The notes: a model not told the origin generated them from the sequence alone. DNA of 27,337 nt from MGR-bin208 sp043779285 (GCA_043779285.1 JAYWEL010000075.1:1-27337); one strand, 5' to 3'; counted from the first letter of the stretch, positions 1-9,051 are shown. Numbers and translations: made by a program.

Positions 1-354
1 TTAAAAGATGTAGCTGGATGGATGGATAGTACTATTAAAAATCAGCATGCCATTGTGATGAGTATCGGATTGCTTTCATCGGTAGTTGATAACGTTCCCC
101 TGGTGGCTGCCGCCATAGGCATGTATGATTTATCTGTATTTCCTGCCGATCATTATTTCTGGACATTTTTGGCTTATTGTACAGGTACAGGTGGAAGCGC
201 ATTAATTATCGGATCTGCCGCAGGAGTTGCAGCCATGGGGTTGGGAAAAATAGATTTTATATGGTATCTGAAAAATATTAGCTGGTTAGCTTTGATAGGT
301 TATTTCAGTGGAGCAGCGGTTTATATATTACAGCATGCCGTTTTGGGATTTTAA
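1..354 (+). CDS. nhaD: Na+/H+ antiporter NhaD-type, C-terminal part (5' truncated by window edge)
   Basis: The reading frame is open from base 1 and ends with TAA at 352-354, so only the last 117 residues are present. It is very hydrophobic, with at least three membrane segments. It contains the DNVPLVAAAIG stretch, the conserved Asn/Pro-containing motif of the NhaD branch of the ArsB/NhaD ion transporter superfamily, followed by a Gly/Ser-rich segment (GTGGSALIIGSAAGVAAMG) typical of the C-terminal half of these antiporters. NhaD proteins exchange cytoplasmic Na+ or Li+ for external H+ in the inner membrane. The gene converges on the OstA-like gene with only 3 bp between stop codons. Family assignment is good; the ion specificity cannot be judged from this fragment. 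Confidence 0.82.
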   Translation, partial: LKDVAGWMDSTIKNQHAIVMSIGLLSSVVDNVPLVAAAIGMYDLSVFPADHYFWTFLAYCTGTGGSALIIGSAAGVAAMGLGKIDFIWYLKNISWLALIGYFSGAAVYILQHAVLGF

Positions 355-357
355 ATT

Positions 358-1986
358 TTATTCAAAAAGCTCAAATCTTGATTTTGGTCTTTTTATTTCC
401 AACCAAATAAAGTTTTTTAACCTTAATTCGGAAGATGACTTTTCCCGGATTGGCCATATTTTACCGCTTGCCTCAGTGCGGTATACAATTCGGTTCAATT
501 CTCTTTTTAAAAAATAAATATCCATCATTTCTGCTTTCGATTCGTTGACTCCGATATAAGTATTATCCTCATCAATTACATAATAAATGCTTTCAACAGA
601 TTGTTTTGCTCTTAAAGAATCAATATTACCGGTATTAAAATACGCATCGATTCGATATGAACTAACCTGATTAAATTGATCAGTATCAATCTGGCTAATC
701 ATTAAAGCATTTTTAATGACTTCCAGTTTGTCTGCTTTCTTATTTTTCGTTAATAGATATATTGTATCTCCGGTTATCTGATTTTTATTGGCCCACACAA
801 CAGGATTTTTATACAATCGAAACGTGGAATCTTTAAATGAATAAAAAAGACTGTCACTGATGGATTGCAATGAGTCGGAAAAAACACGGACATTTCGAAA
901 TGCCTCAAAATATCTATTGTTGCTGTCATTCATATTTTTCGAAATACTGTCTTTATTTTTCGAAAAGGCTCTAGTACTGTCTTTCGGCGATTTCTTTAAG
1001 TCAGATAATCTGGCAGAGAACAATGTATCCGCAGTAATAAATAGCGAATCATTATCCTGCTTTATTATCATCAATGGTTTTTTAGTTGCGAGGAAAGATT
1101 CTGTTTTATTATTTCTGAAAATTTCGTTTGCAATAATTGTCAGGTTATTAACAGAGTCCCGGATGATGCCATTTCCAATGACCTGAGAAATGCCTGTCAC
1201 ATCATCCATGGCAATATTGTTGCCCGAGATAGTTATACCGCCATCTTTAATAACCGGGCGTCTTCCAAACTCTGCTTTTTTTGTTTTAAGATTATAAAAT
1301 CCATCTTTTGTATTGATTGTCCGGTTGCTGCTATCCCGAATAATAGTTTCACTAATAAACCGTGCCGTTTCGGTTTGGGTATTGTATAATAAGGAATCCG
1401 TTTTCAAATGAAATCCGGGGTCATTCAGGACGACATCTTTTTTAAAATAAATATCTTTGATGTCGGCATAATAATATCCTTCCTTGCTTGTTAAAATAGT
1501 TTTTTGATTTACAACCTTTCCTCCATTTTTATAAATACCAATTTTAGTGCTTACATCATATTCCAGGTTTTCGGTTGTAAGGGTTCCTTTACCATCAGTC
1601 ATCCGTACTCTCTTATTAAAATAGGCATATCGTTTGTCTATTTTATACTTTAAATAGTCGGAATAAATATGCGATGTATCGGCATCATTGATGTGTACTT
1701 TTCCAAACGCTTCAAAAATATTCAGCCGGCTGTTAACAACGCAACTATCCGTATAAAATAAAGTACGGCCTTGTTTGAGCCGTACATTGCCTGAAAGAAT
1801 TTGTAATTCAGTCGAGTCGTCCAATTTGCGGAATTCCATATTTTGTACGCCGGGTAATATTTCTATTACGTTGGTACTGTCATTGCCAATAAAATTGGAA
1901 TTGGTTATTTGTTGTGCCCAAGATGATTCGGCAAACAAACCATTGATGGCTAACAGTAAGCAAGTGATGATAATTGTATGCCGCAT
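358..1986 (-). CDS. OstA/LptA-like periplasmic protein
   Basis: This is a 542-residue protein with an N-terminal secretion signal (hydrophobic stretch about residues 4-19, Ala-rich end before QQITNS). The body is rich in short beta-strand motifs with recurring SGNV, YTDS and KGTLTTENLEYD patterns, as in the OstA/LptA beta-jellyroll fold that shuttles LPS across the periplasm. It is much longer than Proteobacterial LptA (about 185 residues), which fits the long OstA-like proteins of Bacteroidota with several OstA repeats. It lies 3 bp downstream of the MlaD-like gene, third in a minus-strand run starting with the amidase, and near a divergent LptD-like gene. A role in LPS or lipid transport to the outer membrane is inferred from family and context. 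The last part (ELRLKNFIWLEIKRPKSRF) is polar and unassigned. Confidence 0.78.
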   Translation of the reverse strand: MRHTIIITCLLLAINGLFAESSWAQQITNSNFIGNDSTNVIEILPGVQNMEFRKLDDSTELQILSGNVRLKQGRTLFYTDSCVVNSRLNIFEAFGKVHINDADTSHIYSDYLKYKIDKRYAYFNKRVRMTDGKGTLTTENLEYDVSTKIGIYKNGGKVVNQKTILTSKEGYYYADIKDIYFKKDVVLNDPGFHLKTDSLLYNTQTETARFISETIIRDSSNRTINTKDGFYNLKTKKAEFGRRPVIKDGGITISGNNIAMDDVTGISQVIGNGIIRDSVNNLTIIANEIFRNNKTESFLATKKPLMIIKQDNDSLFITADTLFSARLSDLKKSPKDSTRAFSKNKDSISKNMNDSNNRYFEAFRNVRVFSDSLQSISDSLFYSFKDSTFRLYKNPVVWANKNQITGDTIYLLTKNKKADKLEVIKNALMISQIDTDQFNQVSSYRIDAYFNTGNIDSLRAKQSVESIYYVIDEDNTYIGVNESKAEMMDIYFLKRELNRIVYRTEASGKIWPIREKSSSELRLKNFIWLEIKRPKSRFELFE

Positions 1987-1989
1987 CGG

Positions 1990-2979
1990 TTATTTAGGAG
2001 TAGGAATTGAATCTTTATTTGTAGGCGCACTCAAAGGAGTAGATTTATCTTTTTTGCCAAACACCGAAATGCTTAAATAACGTTTTGGATGTACTCGTAA
2101 ATCATCTAGAAGTATTTCGGCACTGTTGATTGTTGTATTCAATTTTCGGTATAATTCTTTGTCGTTCATTAAAAGACCAAGTGTTCCATCAGTACTGTTC
2201 ATTTTTCCAATAGTTGTTTTCAAATCTGTGATGGTGTTTTCCAGATTGTCGATAGTAGGTTGCAGTTCCAGTGCAGATAATTTACTCGTAATTTTTTTTG
2301 CATTGCTAATGATAGCTGTGATGCTGTCATTATTATTTTTCAGATTGGTGGAAATAGCGTTGAAGTTATTCAAAGTGGAGGCTAAAGGGCCTGCATTACT
2401 ATTCAATATGGTTTTGAGTGATACACTGGCTTGTTGCAAATTGAAAATTACATCCTGTATATTTCCTTTTGTATGCGTGTCGAATATTTTATTGACATTG
2501 CTTAATACAACTTTTAAAGTATCCAATGTTGATTTTACACTTTTAAGAGCCGGAGAAATCTGAGATTGAACACTGCCTAAAAGACCAAGGTCTTCTCGGG
2601 TTTTAATAAATTCTCCGTCTTGCAAAAATTCTTTTGAATCACCCTTTTCAATTGTAATTTCAGAACCGCCAATTATACCAGATGAGATAAATGCAACAGA
2701 GTTTTTTGGGATATTGATGTCTCTAGTCAAATGTATTTCTACAATAACTGCACTGATATCTTTATCTCTTTCTTTAAAATTAAAAACATTTCCAATAGAT
2801 AGCCCTTTAATTTTTACCGCATTTGATTTGTCTAAAGATCCTAGATCAGTAAACAATGCATAGATTTTTTTTTGTTTGTTAAATAATTCTTTGCCTTTAA
2901 GAAAATTATATCCAAAAATAGCCAATGAAATTGCTGCTATTGATAAAATGCCAACTTTCACTTCGTTGCTGATTTTCAT
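1990..2979 (-). CDS. mlaD: MlaD/MCE-family lipid transport substrate-binding protein
   Basis: This 329-residue protein begins with a single membrane anchor (about residues 9-27, KVGILSIAAISLAIFGYNF). An MCE/MlaD domain follows at about residues 38-118, including the VKIKGLSIGNV and SSGIIGGSEITIEKG segments characteristic of the fold. The remainder (about 130-310) is a long helical region rich in Asn, Ser, Leu and Ile, expected to form the coiled helices seen after MCE domains. MCE proteins bind lipids in the periplasm, anchored in the inner membrane by the N-terminal helix and usually working with an MlaE/MlaF ABC transporter, which is not in this window. It is sandwiched between the amidase (119 bp upstream) and the OstA-like gene (3 bp downstream), an arrangement common in Bacteroidota. 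Confidence 0.85.
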   Translation of the reverse strand: MKISNEVKVGILSIAAISLAIFGYNFLKGKELFNKQKKIYALFTDLGSLDKSNAVKIKGLSIGNVFNFKERDKDISAVIVEIHLTRDINIPKNSVAFISSGIIGGSEITIEKGDSKEFLQDGEFIKTREDLGLLGSVQSQISPALKSVKSTLDTLKVVLSNVNKIFDTHTKGNIQDVIFNLQQASVSLKTILNSNAGPLASTLNNFNAISTNLKNNNDSITAIISNAKKITSKLSALELQPTIDNLENTITDLKTTIGKMNSTDGTLGLLMNDKELYRKLNTTINSAEILLDDLRVHPKRYLSISVFGKKDKSTPLSAPTNKDSIPTPK

Positions 2980-3098
2980 TTAGTTTGTATTAAAATTTGT
3001 TCATTCTGAAACAAGTATTTTTCGATTGTCAAAATAACTAATAATCTGATTAAGTATTTAGGAAAAGGGAAGGATTCTTTTCAGCTTTTGTTGCATAT

Positions 3099-4097
3099 TC
3101 ATTTAAGTAAATCATTTGGTATAACGGGCTTTTCTTTCTCTTCAACCATTTTTAAAAAAGACATGTTGTTTTTCTCGTTATTAATTAGATTTTGAGAAGT
3201 TGTATTTTGTGAAGCACTAAGCTGATTTTTTTCAAGCCAATCAACATACGTTTTAAGTGCTTTAGAAATGCAATCCACTATTTCATATTGACCGCTGTTA
3301 CTGTTTAAATAATCTTCCTCACTGCTATTGGTAATATATCCCGTTTCTACTAACACACTTGGCATCGCCGTTGCCTGTAAAACCCATATACCTACCTGCC
3401 GTTGTTTTTGACCCCGGCTTACTCTTCCTACCTTGTTAAATTCATCTTCCACATAGCCTGCCAACGTTGCACTACGTTTAAAATATTGTTTCGTTTTTAA
3501 TAATGCTAATGCAATGAATTCAGGGGATGTGACATCAATGGAGCCATAATTTTTCTCATAATTTTCTTCATTCATCATCGATGCATTTTCCCGGATAGCC
3601 ACTTCCTTGTCTTCATTTTTATGGGCTCCCCAGATATAAGTTTCTGTGCCCTTTGCCGGGTTTGGAATGCTGTAAGTTCTATAAGTAGGTACTTTTCTTC
3701 TTTTTTTCCCTTTTCCAACATATTTGTACCCAGTTAACTCTCTTACTTTTTTGGGTGCTACCGAATTTACATGAATGGAAATAAACAAATCGCCTTTATT
3801 TTGATTGGCAAAATTGGCCCGTGCATAAAGGTTAGGATAGCTGTCTGTAATTCTTGTGTAAAGAATATTTACATCCGGGTGTTCTTTTTGTAACTGTTCT
3901 CCCAGTTTCAGAGAAATGGCTAAACAAATATCCTTTTCATTCGAGTATTGCCCACGGGCACCGGGATCAGATCCACCATGCCCGGCATCAATAATGATAG
4001 TTTTTAAAACCTTTTGTTTTTTTTCTTTAACAATGAAAGAAAAAAGTATGGGGCTCCCAGTAATTAATAGAAATAAAAAGAAGATTTTTTTTAGCAT
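3099..4097 (-). CDS. N-acetylmuramoyl-L-alanine amidase (Amidase_3 family)
   Basis: The 332-residue protein has an N-terminal hydrophobic export segment (about residues 4-22) followed by a zinc amidase domain. Recognisable motifs are IIIDAGHGGSDPGARG (zinc ligand His40), a Glu at 54 in NEKD, SIHVN (His109) and VLVETGY with the catalytic Glu at about 251. This is the AmiA/B/C catalytic set, which cleaves the bond between MurNAc and the stem-peptide L-Ala in peptidoglycan. About 70 residues (roughly 115-190) are inserted between the SIHVN strand and the next core helix, longer than in small amidases and possibly an occluding regulatory helix. It is the first gene of the minus-strand amidase > MlaD > OstA run and is divergent from the LptD-like gene. 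The exact cell-division or remodelling role cannot be told from sequence. Confidence 0.88.
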   Translation of the reverse strand: MLKKIFFLFLLITGSPILFSFIVKEKKQKVLKTIIIDAGHGGSDPGARGQYSNEKDICLAISLKLGEQLQKEHPDVNILYTRITDSYPNLYARANFANQNKGDLFISIHVNSVAPKKVRELTGYKYVGKGKKRRKVPTYRTYSIPNPAKGTETYIWGAHKNEDKEVAIRENASMMNEENYEKNYGSIDVTSPEFIALALLKTKQYFKRSATLAGYVEDEFNKVGRVSRGQKQRQVGIWVLQATAMPSVLVETGYITNSSEEDYLNSNSGQYEIVDCISKALKTYVDWLEKNQLSASQNTTSQNLINNEKNNMSFLKMVEEKEKPVIPNDLLK

Positions 4098-4157
4098 ACC
4101 GGGTTTTTCTTTAAAGGATTAGTTTAATCTTAGCATATTCAGTAAGGTATAAATATT

Positions 4158-4165
4158 TACTTTTG
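4158..4165 (+). promoter_or_regulatory. Bacteroidota-type -7 element upstream of the lptD-like gene
   Basis: TACTTTTG matches the Bacteroidota -7 consensus TAnnTTTG at every fixed position and lies 12 bp before the ATG at 4178. No good -33 TTG/TTTG is visible at normal spacing. The TTG inside this element could be mistaken for a start codon of the LptD-like frame; its role as a promoter element argues for the ATG at 4178. Confidence 0.5.
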
Positions 4166-4177
4166 CCAGCATTCCAT

Positions 4178-6847
4178 ATGAAGCAATACTGCAAATTTAG
4201 TTCAAATTTAGTTTTAATAGGCATCATTGTAGTTGCTTTATTATTCGTTTTAACACAAGAAGTTAAAGCAAATAATATCGTGCATCATATTATTTGCATC
4301 AATTTAACAAGTTACCAGGATACAGTTAAGCCTGCAAACAAGATTGATTCGCTGACATTAAAACCAATAACAGTAGCGGATACCATTTCAATTAAAGTAT
4401 CGAAAAATGCCATTGAAGGCGTTGTTTTATATGAGGCAAAAGACTCTGTTGTAATTCTGGTAAAGGAAAAAATAATTAACTTATATGGCAAAACAAAAGT
4501 TGACTATTTAGATATAGTATTGACGGCACCTGTCATTACTATCAACAGTAATGAGCAGTTATTAACAGCAATTAATCAAAAAGATAGTAGTGGTAATATT
4601 TTAAATCGGGTTGGTTTTGTTCAAGGAGATATGAACTTTGAAAGTGATACAATCCATTTCAATTTTAAAACACAGAAAGGACTTACAAAAAATACATATA
4701 CACAACAAGGGGAGATGTATGTATTTGGAGAAAATATAAAAAAAATTGATAATGCCACCATGTTTGTAAGTAGTGGCCGGTTTACCACCTGTAATCTGGA
4801 TGAACCTCATTTTGCTTTTAAAACAAACAAGATGAAAGTGATCAATGGAAAAGTTGCCATGTCTGGTCCTACACATCCCGAGTTTGAAGGAGTACCCATA
4901 CCTATCTATCTGCCATTTGGAATTTATCCATTATCCAAAAGAAAACATTCGGGTTTGTTGCCCGCAAGTTTTGCCCGAAATGAACAATTTGGACTTGGTT
5001 TGGAAGGGATTGGATATTATAAAGTATTAAGTGAATATTTTGATGTGTCATTAAGGGGGAATATATATTCATATGGTGGGTATTCATTTAATATAACTCC
5101 TTCTTATAGAAAATTATATAAATATAACGGCAATCTAAATTTTAGTTATCAGGTAACTAAAGCAAATTTTAAAGGCGATCAGGACTTTTTAAAAAATAAA
5201 AGTTTTATGCTGAACTGGAGCCATGCTGTTGATCAAAAAGCAAGGCCAGGTACCAATTTCTCGGCCAATGTTAGTGCGGGATCTTCGAAGTTTAATAGAT
5301 TTGTAGCCAACAATAATCAAACAAATTTTCAGAATCAGTTAAATTCTTCCATAACCTATTCCAAAACCTGGGTAGGGAAACCATATAATCTGACGATGAG
5401 TGCAAATCATAGTCAGAATAATGCAACTGGTTTGGTTAATCTAAGTCTGCCGGATGCAGGTTTCACCGTTAGTACATTGTATCCTTTTCAGAAAAAAGAA
5501 TCTGTTGGTACAGCTAAATGGTATGAAAAATTAGGCATTGCATATAACGGAAATATTAAAAATCAGCTTTCGTTTTATGACTCCTTGTTTAGTTTCAGTA
5601 AGTTAGTAGATACATTACAATGGGGGGCAAGACATAGTATTCCAATAACATTGTCATTGCCGGCACTAGGTCCATTTATTATTGCGCCAAGTATTTCTTA
5701 TGATGAAGTTTGGATACAGCAAAAAAACAGAAAGACCTGGAATTCTTCAACAAGCAGAATAGATACTACTGTAACCAAAGGGCTTTTCACAGACCGGTCC
5801 ATGTCATTTGGTGTTGGAATAAATACTTCAATTTATGGAACGTATCAATTTAAAAGCCCCAAAATAATTGCATTAAGACATGTAATGCGACCAACTATTT
5901 CGGCCAACTATAAACCAGACATGTCGAAAAAACATTTTTATGAATCGCAAATAAATTCTAACGGAGATAAGTTACGTTTTTCAGAATTTGAAGGTGGGAT
6001 CATCGGCGGTTTTTCGGAAGGTGTATTTGGCGGAATTTCATTTGGGGTAGATAATAATCTGGAAATGAAAGTCAGGTCGAAAAAAGATACCGGCGATGCA
6101 AAAATTGTGAAAATTAAATTGATTGATGGTTTTGGATTCAACGGGGGATATAATTTAATGGCCGATTCGTTTAATCTTTCAGATATCAATTTATATTTTC
6201 GAAGCAATCTATTTGAAAAAATAAATATTACAGCAAATGCCAATTTAGATCCGTATCAAGTGAATAACAGAGGATTTCGGGTTAATAAATTTGCCTGGCA
6301 AGATGGTAAATTTAATTTAGGAACCTTGAAGAGTGGAGGTATTTCCATGTCAACCGATTTCAAAAGTAAACCGAAGGACCCCAAGAAAGAAGAAGAAAAA
6401 AAGAAACAATTACAAGAACTGGCAAACAATCCGTTGATGGCTGCCGATCAGCAGGCCATGCAGGATTACATGCGGAAAAACCCAAGTGAATTTGTTGATT
6501 TTAATATTCCATGGTCTATTAATATTTCGTATTCACTAAATTTTACCAAGCAATTAAAAAATGATTTTAGCGGATATGAGACGATCATTAATTCGAATGC
6601 AAACTTTAATGGAAGTTTTTCTTTGGCACCTAAATGGAATTTTACTACGAATGGTGCGTATGATTTTAAAACCAATAAATTGCAAACTTTACAATTGAGT
6701 ATAAACCGTGAAATGCATTGCTGGCAAATGTCTATAGGAGTTACACCAGTTGGTATTACCCGTTCATTTAATATTTCCATTAGCCCGAAAGCATCCATCT
6801 TACAGGATCTTAAAATCAATCGAGTTCGTAGTTTCTCTAGTTTCTAA
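4178..6847 (+). CDS. lptD: LptD-like LPS-assembly outer membrane protein
   Basis: With the ATG at 4178 the protein is 889 residues. A hydrophobic export segment (about residues 10-31) precedes an OstA/LptA-like N-terminal domain (about 55-200: EGVVLYEAKDSVVI, GKTKVDYLD, GFVQGDMNFESDTIHFN). A large region of alternating aromatic/polar strands follows, ending in a beta barrel (NISISPKASILQDLKINRVRS at the C-terminus). The segment PIPIYLPFGIYPLSKRKHSG is typical of Bacteroidota LptD proteins. LptD inserts LPS into the outer leaflet of the outer membrane. A Lys/Glu-rich, probably disordered loop lies at about residues 728-750 (KPKDPKKEEEKKKQ). The gene diverges from the amidase/MlaD/OstA run, suggesting co-evolved envelope biogenesis. 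Its stop overlaps the stop of the convergent plsC-like gene by 4 bp. A usual partner, LptE, is not seen here. Confidence 0.82.
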   Translation: MKQYCKFSSNLVLIGIIVVALLFVLTQEVKANNIVHHIICINLTSYQDTVKPANKIDSLTLKPITVADTISIKVSKNAIEGVVLYEAKDSVVILVKEKIINLYGKTKVDYLDIVLTAPVITINSNEQLLTAINQKDSSGNILNRVGFVQGDMNFESDTIHFNFKTQKGLTKNTYTQQGEMYVFGENIKKIDNATMFVSSGRFTTCNLDEPHFAFKTNKMKVINGKVAMSGPTHPEFEGVPIPIYLPFGIYPLSKRKHSGLLPASFARNEQFGLGLEGIGYYKVLSEYFDVSLRGNIYSYGGYSFNITPSYRKLYKYNGNLNFSYQVTKANFKGDQDFLKNKSFMLNWSHAVDQKARPGTNFSANVSAGSSKFNRFVANNNQTNFQNQLNSSITYSKTWVGKPYNLTMSANHSQNNATGLVNLSLPDAGFTVSTLYPFQKKESVGTAKWYEKLGIAYNGNIKNQLSFYDSLFSFSKLVDTLQWGARHSIPITLSLPALGPFIIAPSISYDEVWIQQKNRKTWNSSTSRIDTTVTKGLFTDRSMSFGVGINTSIYGTYQFKSPKIIALRHVMRPTISANYKPDMSKKHFYESQINSNGDKLRFSEFEGGIIGGFSEGVFGGISFGVDNNLEMKVRSKKDTGDAKIVKIKLIDGFGFNGGYNLMADSFNLSDINLYFRSNLFEKINITANANLDPYQVNNRGFRVNKFAWQDGKFNLGTLKSGGISMSTDFKSKPKDPKKEEEKKKQLQELANNPLMAADQQAMQDYMRKNPSEFVDFNIPWSINISYSLNFTKQLKNDFSGYETIINSNANFNGSFSLAPKWNFTTNGAYDFKTNKLQTLQLSINREMHCWQMSIGVTPVGITRSFNISISPKASILQDLKINRVRSFSSF

Positions 6848-7584
6848 TGATTATGAGTAACATAATATTCACTCATCTGGGTGGATACAATTTCTTTTAG
6901 AATTTCAACTGTTGAATCTGCTGTAATAGGTACTGGTGGCAGAAAATGCATTTCAACCCGATGAGGCCAGAAATAATATTTCTTTTCAGCTGGTAAAACA
7001 GTTTTTGTGTGAAATATAACTGCAGGTAATATGGATTTCCCGCTATCCATAGCCAATTTAAAAGCTCCGTCCTGAAAACGTTGAAGCGGTTCAGATGACC
7101 TGTTTCGGGTTCCCTCCGGATAAATGCACATATGCATACCCTTAATAAGAACAGACTTCATTTTTATATAACTATCCTTACGGCTTTTGTCATTTTTCCG
7201 GTCAACCAAAACACTGCCTCTTTTATAAACCATACCAAACACCGGAATCTTTGCCATTTCGGATTTAGAAATTGTTTTAAAAATACCCGGAATTACCGAT
7301 GAGGATAATGGAGGATCCATATAAGAATTATGATTACAGACAATCACATAGTTTTCACCTTGCTTAAAATTCTCTTTTCCTTTTATTACTCTTCTTATTC
7401 CAGACAAAATGAAAAATAGTCCCAGCCAAACCCGTACTACTCCATAAAAAGATTCTTCGTTTTTAGGCTCCGGAAAAAATTTAGTAAGCCATAGTGGGAT
7501 ATAGAAAATTATCAAAAGGATAATAAACACCAGGATGGTCCAAAAAGCAAATATTCTTCCAAGTATATTTTTAAGCATGTTCAT
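6844..7584 (-). CDS. 1-acyl-sn-glycerol-3-phosphate acyltransferase (PlsC/LPLAT family)
   Basis: The 246-residue protein (start ATG at 7584) has a hydrophobic N-terminus (about residues 10-35). LPLAT motifs follow: NHNSYMDPP carrying the catalytic His-x4-Asp (His85, Asp90), an Arg/Gly region around YKRGSVLVDR, and YPEGTRNRS (Glu157) for glycerol-phosphate binding. These enzymes transfer an acyl chain to lysophosphatidic acid at the inner membrane, making phosphatidic acid. An upstream ATG at 7617 would overlap the GNAT gene by 47 bp. The ATGs at 7584 and 7578 overlap the GNAT stop more modestly, as in coupled genes, so I prefer 7584. It is last in an ung > GNAT > plsC minus-strand run. LPLAT members can also acylate other lipids, for example ornithine lipids, so the exact acceptor is uncertain. 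Confidence 0.82.
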   Translation of the reverse strand: MNMLKNILGRIFAFWTILVFIILLIIFYIPLWLTKFFPEPKNEESFYGVVRVWLGLFFILSGIRRVIKGKENFKQGENYVIVCNHNSYMDPPLSSSVIPGIFKTISKSEMAKIPVFGMVYKRGSVLVDRKNDKSRKDSYIKMKSVLIKGMHMCIYPEGTRNRSSEPLQRFQDGAFKLAMDSGKSILPAVIFHTKTVLPAEKKYYFWPHRVEMHFLPPVPITADSTVEILKEIVSTQMSEYYVTHNH

Positions 7585-8185
7585 TTTCAAAATAACTGAA
7601 TTGTTTAATGCCTGCAAAGATGCCTTTTTTTATTTCGGGCCATTGATTTTTCAGGATACTGAAATAAACAGAATCTCTTCTTCGGTTATTGGGCATTTGC
7701 ATATGGCTACGTAAAACTCCTTCCTCTGTAGCACCAATTTTTCTTAAAGCCTGTTTGGCCCGTTCATTTAAATTATCTGTTTTTATCTCCACCCGCTCAA
7801 AATTCAAAACATCAAAAGCATAAGATAATAATAGAAATTTTGCATGAAAATTAATACCGGTTCCTTGAAACTCTTTTCCCAGCCATGACCATCCGATTTC
7901 AATGCGCTTATCAAAAAAAGAAATACTTCCATAGCTGGATGATCCGGCTATTTTATTTCTTGATTTATCAATGATCGTAAACGGAATTCGACTGTTTTCT
8001 GAACGGTTTTCCAATGCTATCTCAATCCATTTTTCTAATTGACCTGGTTTGTTCAATTCCAACGTAAAATAATCCCAGAGCGATTTTTCATACACTAGTT
8101 TTTCAAAGGAAAGGATGTCTTCTTTATTTATTGGCCTTAATAAAACCAGTTCGGATTCTAAAGAAAGATGATGTGAAATTGTCAT
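7571..8185 (-). CDS. GNAT-family N-acetyltransferase (RimJ/RimL-like)
   Basis: The 204-residue protein starts with the LRPINKEDILSFEKL segment typical of the RimJ/RimL-like acetyltransferase group (Acetyltransf_3). Its core carries IGWSWLGKEFQGTGINFHAK, corresponding to GNAT motif A with the acetyl-CoA pyrophosphate loop, and FERVEIKTDNLNERAKQALR, the conserved motif B region. Such enzymes transfer acetyl from acetyl-CoA to amino groups of proteins, amino acids or small molecules; the substrate cannot be told here. The gene begins 23 bp after the ung stop, and its 3' end overlaps the start of the plsC-like gene, consistent with one transcript. Confidence 0.8.
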   Translation of the reverse strand: MTISHHLSLESELVLLRPINKEDILSFEKLVYEKSLWDYFTLELNKPGQLEKWIEIALENRSENSRIPFTIIDKSRNKIAGSSSYGSISFFDKRIEIGWSWLGKEFQGTGINFHAKFLLLSYAFDVLNFERVEIKTDNLNERAKQALRKIGATEEGVLRSHMQMPNNRRRDSVYFSILKNQWPEIKKGIFAGIKQFSYFENEHA

Positions 8186-8208
8186 TGGTTATTTCTTTTT
8201 TGTTTGTA

Positions 8209-8880
8209 TCAAAGACTCCAGTCAATCGGGTCAATTCCTTTCTTCATCAGGTATTCATTGGTGATAGAAAAAGGCCTGCTGCCAAAAAAACCTTTATGAA
8301 CAGAAAGTGGAGAAGGGTGTACCGATTGTAAAATGACATGTTTTTTTATGTCGATTAAAATTCTTTTTTCTTGTGCAAACTTACCCCAAAGAATAAACAC
8401 TACATGAGTATTCAATGCAGATATTTTTTTGATAACCTCATCGGTAAAATCGGACCAGCCAATTTTTGCATGGCTCATCGGTTCTGATGCCCGCACAGTT
8501 AATGATGCATTTAAAAGTAAAACACCTTGCATTGCCCATTTTTCCAAATTCCCATTTTCCGGAATTGGAATTCCAAGATCTGTTTGTAGTTCTTTTAAAA
8601 TATTTAATAAAGAAGGTGGTTTTTGTATTCCATTGGCTACTGAAAAACTTAACCCATGAGCCTGTCCGGGTCCATGATAAGGGTCTTGTCCAAGTATCAC
8701 CACTTTTACCTGTTTGAATGGCGTTTTTTCAAATGCATTAAAAATTTGATTACCCAATGGGTAGATTATTTTTCCCTGTTCTTTTTCCGTTTTAATATGA
8801 TTGACCAGTTGTTTGAAATAAGGTTTTTTAAATTCCGGCAACATCAACTTCTTCCAGCTTTCTTCGATTTTAATATCCAT
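8209..8880 (-). CDS. ung: Uracil-DNA glycosylase (family 1)
   Basis: The 223-residue protein matches the usual length of Ung. Motifs seen: GQDPYHGPGQAHGLSFSV with the catalytic Asp66, LLLNASLTVR (uracil-recognition Asn), and HPSPLS with His188 in the minor-groove loop. It removes uracil from DNA as the first step of base excision repair. I chose the ATG at 8880 because the alternative at 8898 adds six residues not expected in the family, while MDIKIEESW aligns with typical N-termini. It is first in a minus-strand run with the GNAT and plsC-like genes; the tRNA-Arg terminator lies just upstream. No sign of damage. Confidence 0.95.
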   Translation of the reverse strand: MDIKIEESWKKLMLPEFKKPYFKQLVNHIKTEKEQGKIIYPLGNQIFNAFEKTPFKQVKVVILGQDPYHGPGQAHGLSFSVANGIQKPPSLLNILKELQTDLGIPIPENGNLEKWAMQGVLLLNASLTVRASEPMSHAKIGWSDFTDEVIKKISALNTHVVFILWGKFAQEKRILIDIKKHVILQSVHPSPLSVHKGFFGSRPFSITNEYLMKKGIDPIDWSL

Positions 8881-8943
8881 ACATTCAAAATAAATCAATT
8901 TAATGCTTGTAATAAAAAGAATATCATAGTAGAAAAAATGAAA

Positions 8944-8976
8944 TAAAAAAAGCGATCCGCCTGAGCGAATCGCTTT
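8944..8976 (-). terminator. Intrinsic terminator of the tRNA-Arg gene
   Basis: On the minus strand AAAGCGAT and ATCGCTTT (8949-8956 and 8969-8976 on the plus strand) pair; the stem extends inward by T-G, C-G, G-C, C-G to about 12 bp around a TCAG loop. A run of Ts follows (As at 8944-8950 on the plus strand). The hairpin begins 2 bp after the tRNA 3' end and precedes ung. Confidence 0.88.
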
Positions 8977-8977
8977 G

Positions 8978-9051
8978 TGATCCGGATTGGATTCGAACCA
9001 ATGGCCCTCAACTTAGAAGGTTGACGCTCTATCCAGCTGAGCTACCGGACC
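8978..9051 (-). tRNA. tRNA-Arg (anticodon TCT)
   Basis: The minus strand folds as a full cloverleaf of 74 nt. The acceptor stem pairs GGTCCGG with CCGGATC (one G-U pair). The D arm contains AGCTCAGCTGGATAGAGC. The anticodon stem pairs TCAAC with GTTGA around the loop CTTCTAA, giving anticodon TCT. The T arm contains GGTTCGAATCC. The 3' CCA is not encoded (A73 is followed by CAA). It decodes AGA/AGG arginine codons. A strong intrinsic terminator follows directly. I saw no att-like duplication of the tRNA 3' end elsewhere in the window. Confidence 0.96.

Noticed and set aside
4163..4177. TTG start of the LptD-like gene
   Set aside because: The TTG is part of a perfect -7 promoter element, so it would lie upstream of the transcript start.
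8978..9051. tRNA-Arg as an integration site for a genomic island
   Set aside because: No duplicated tRNA 3' end and no integrase gene were found in the window.
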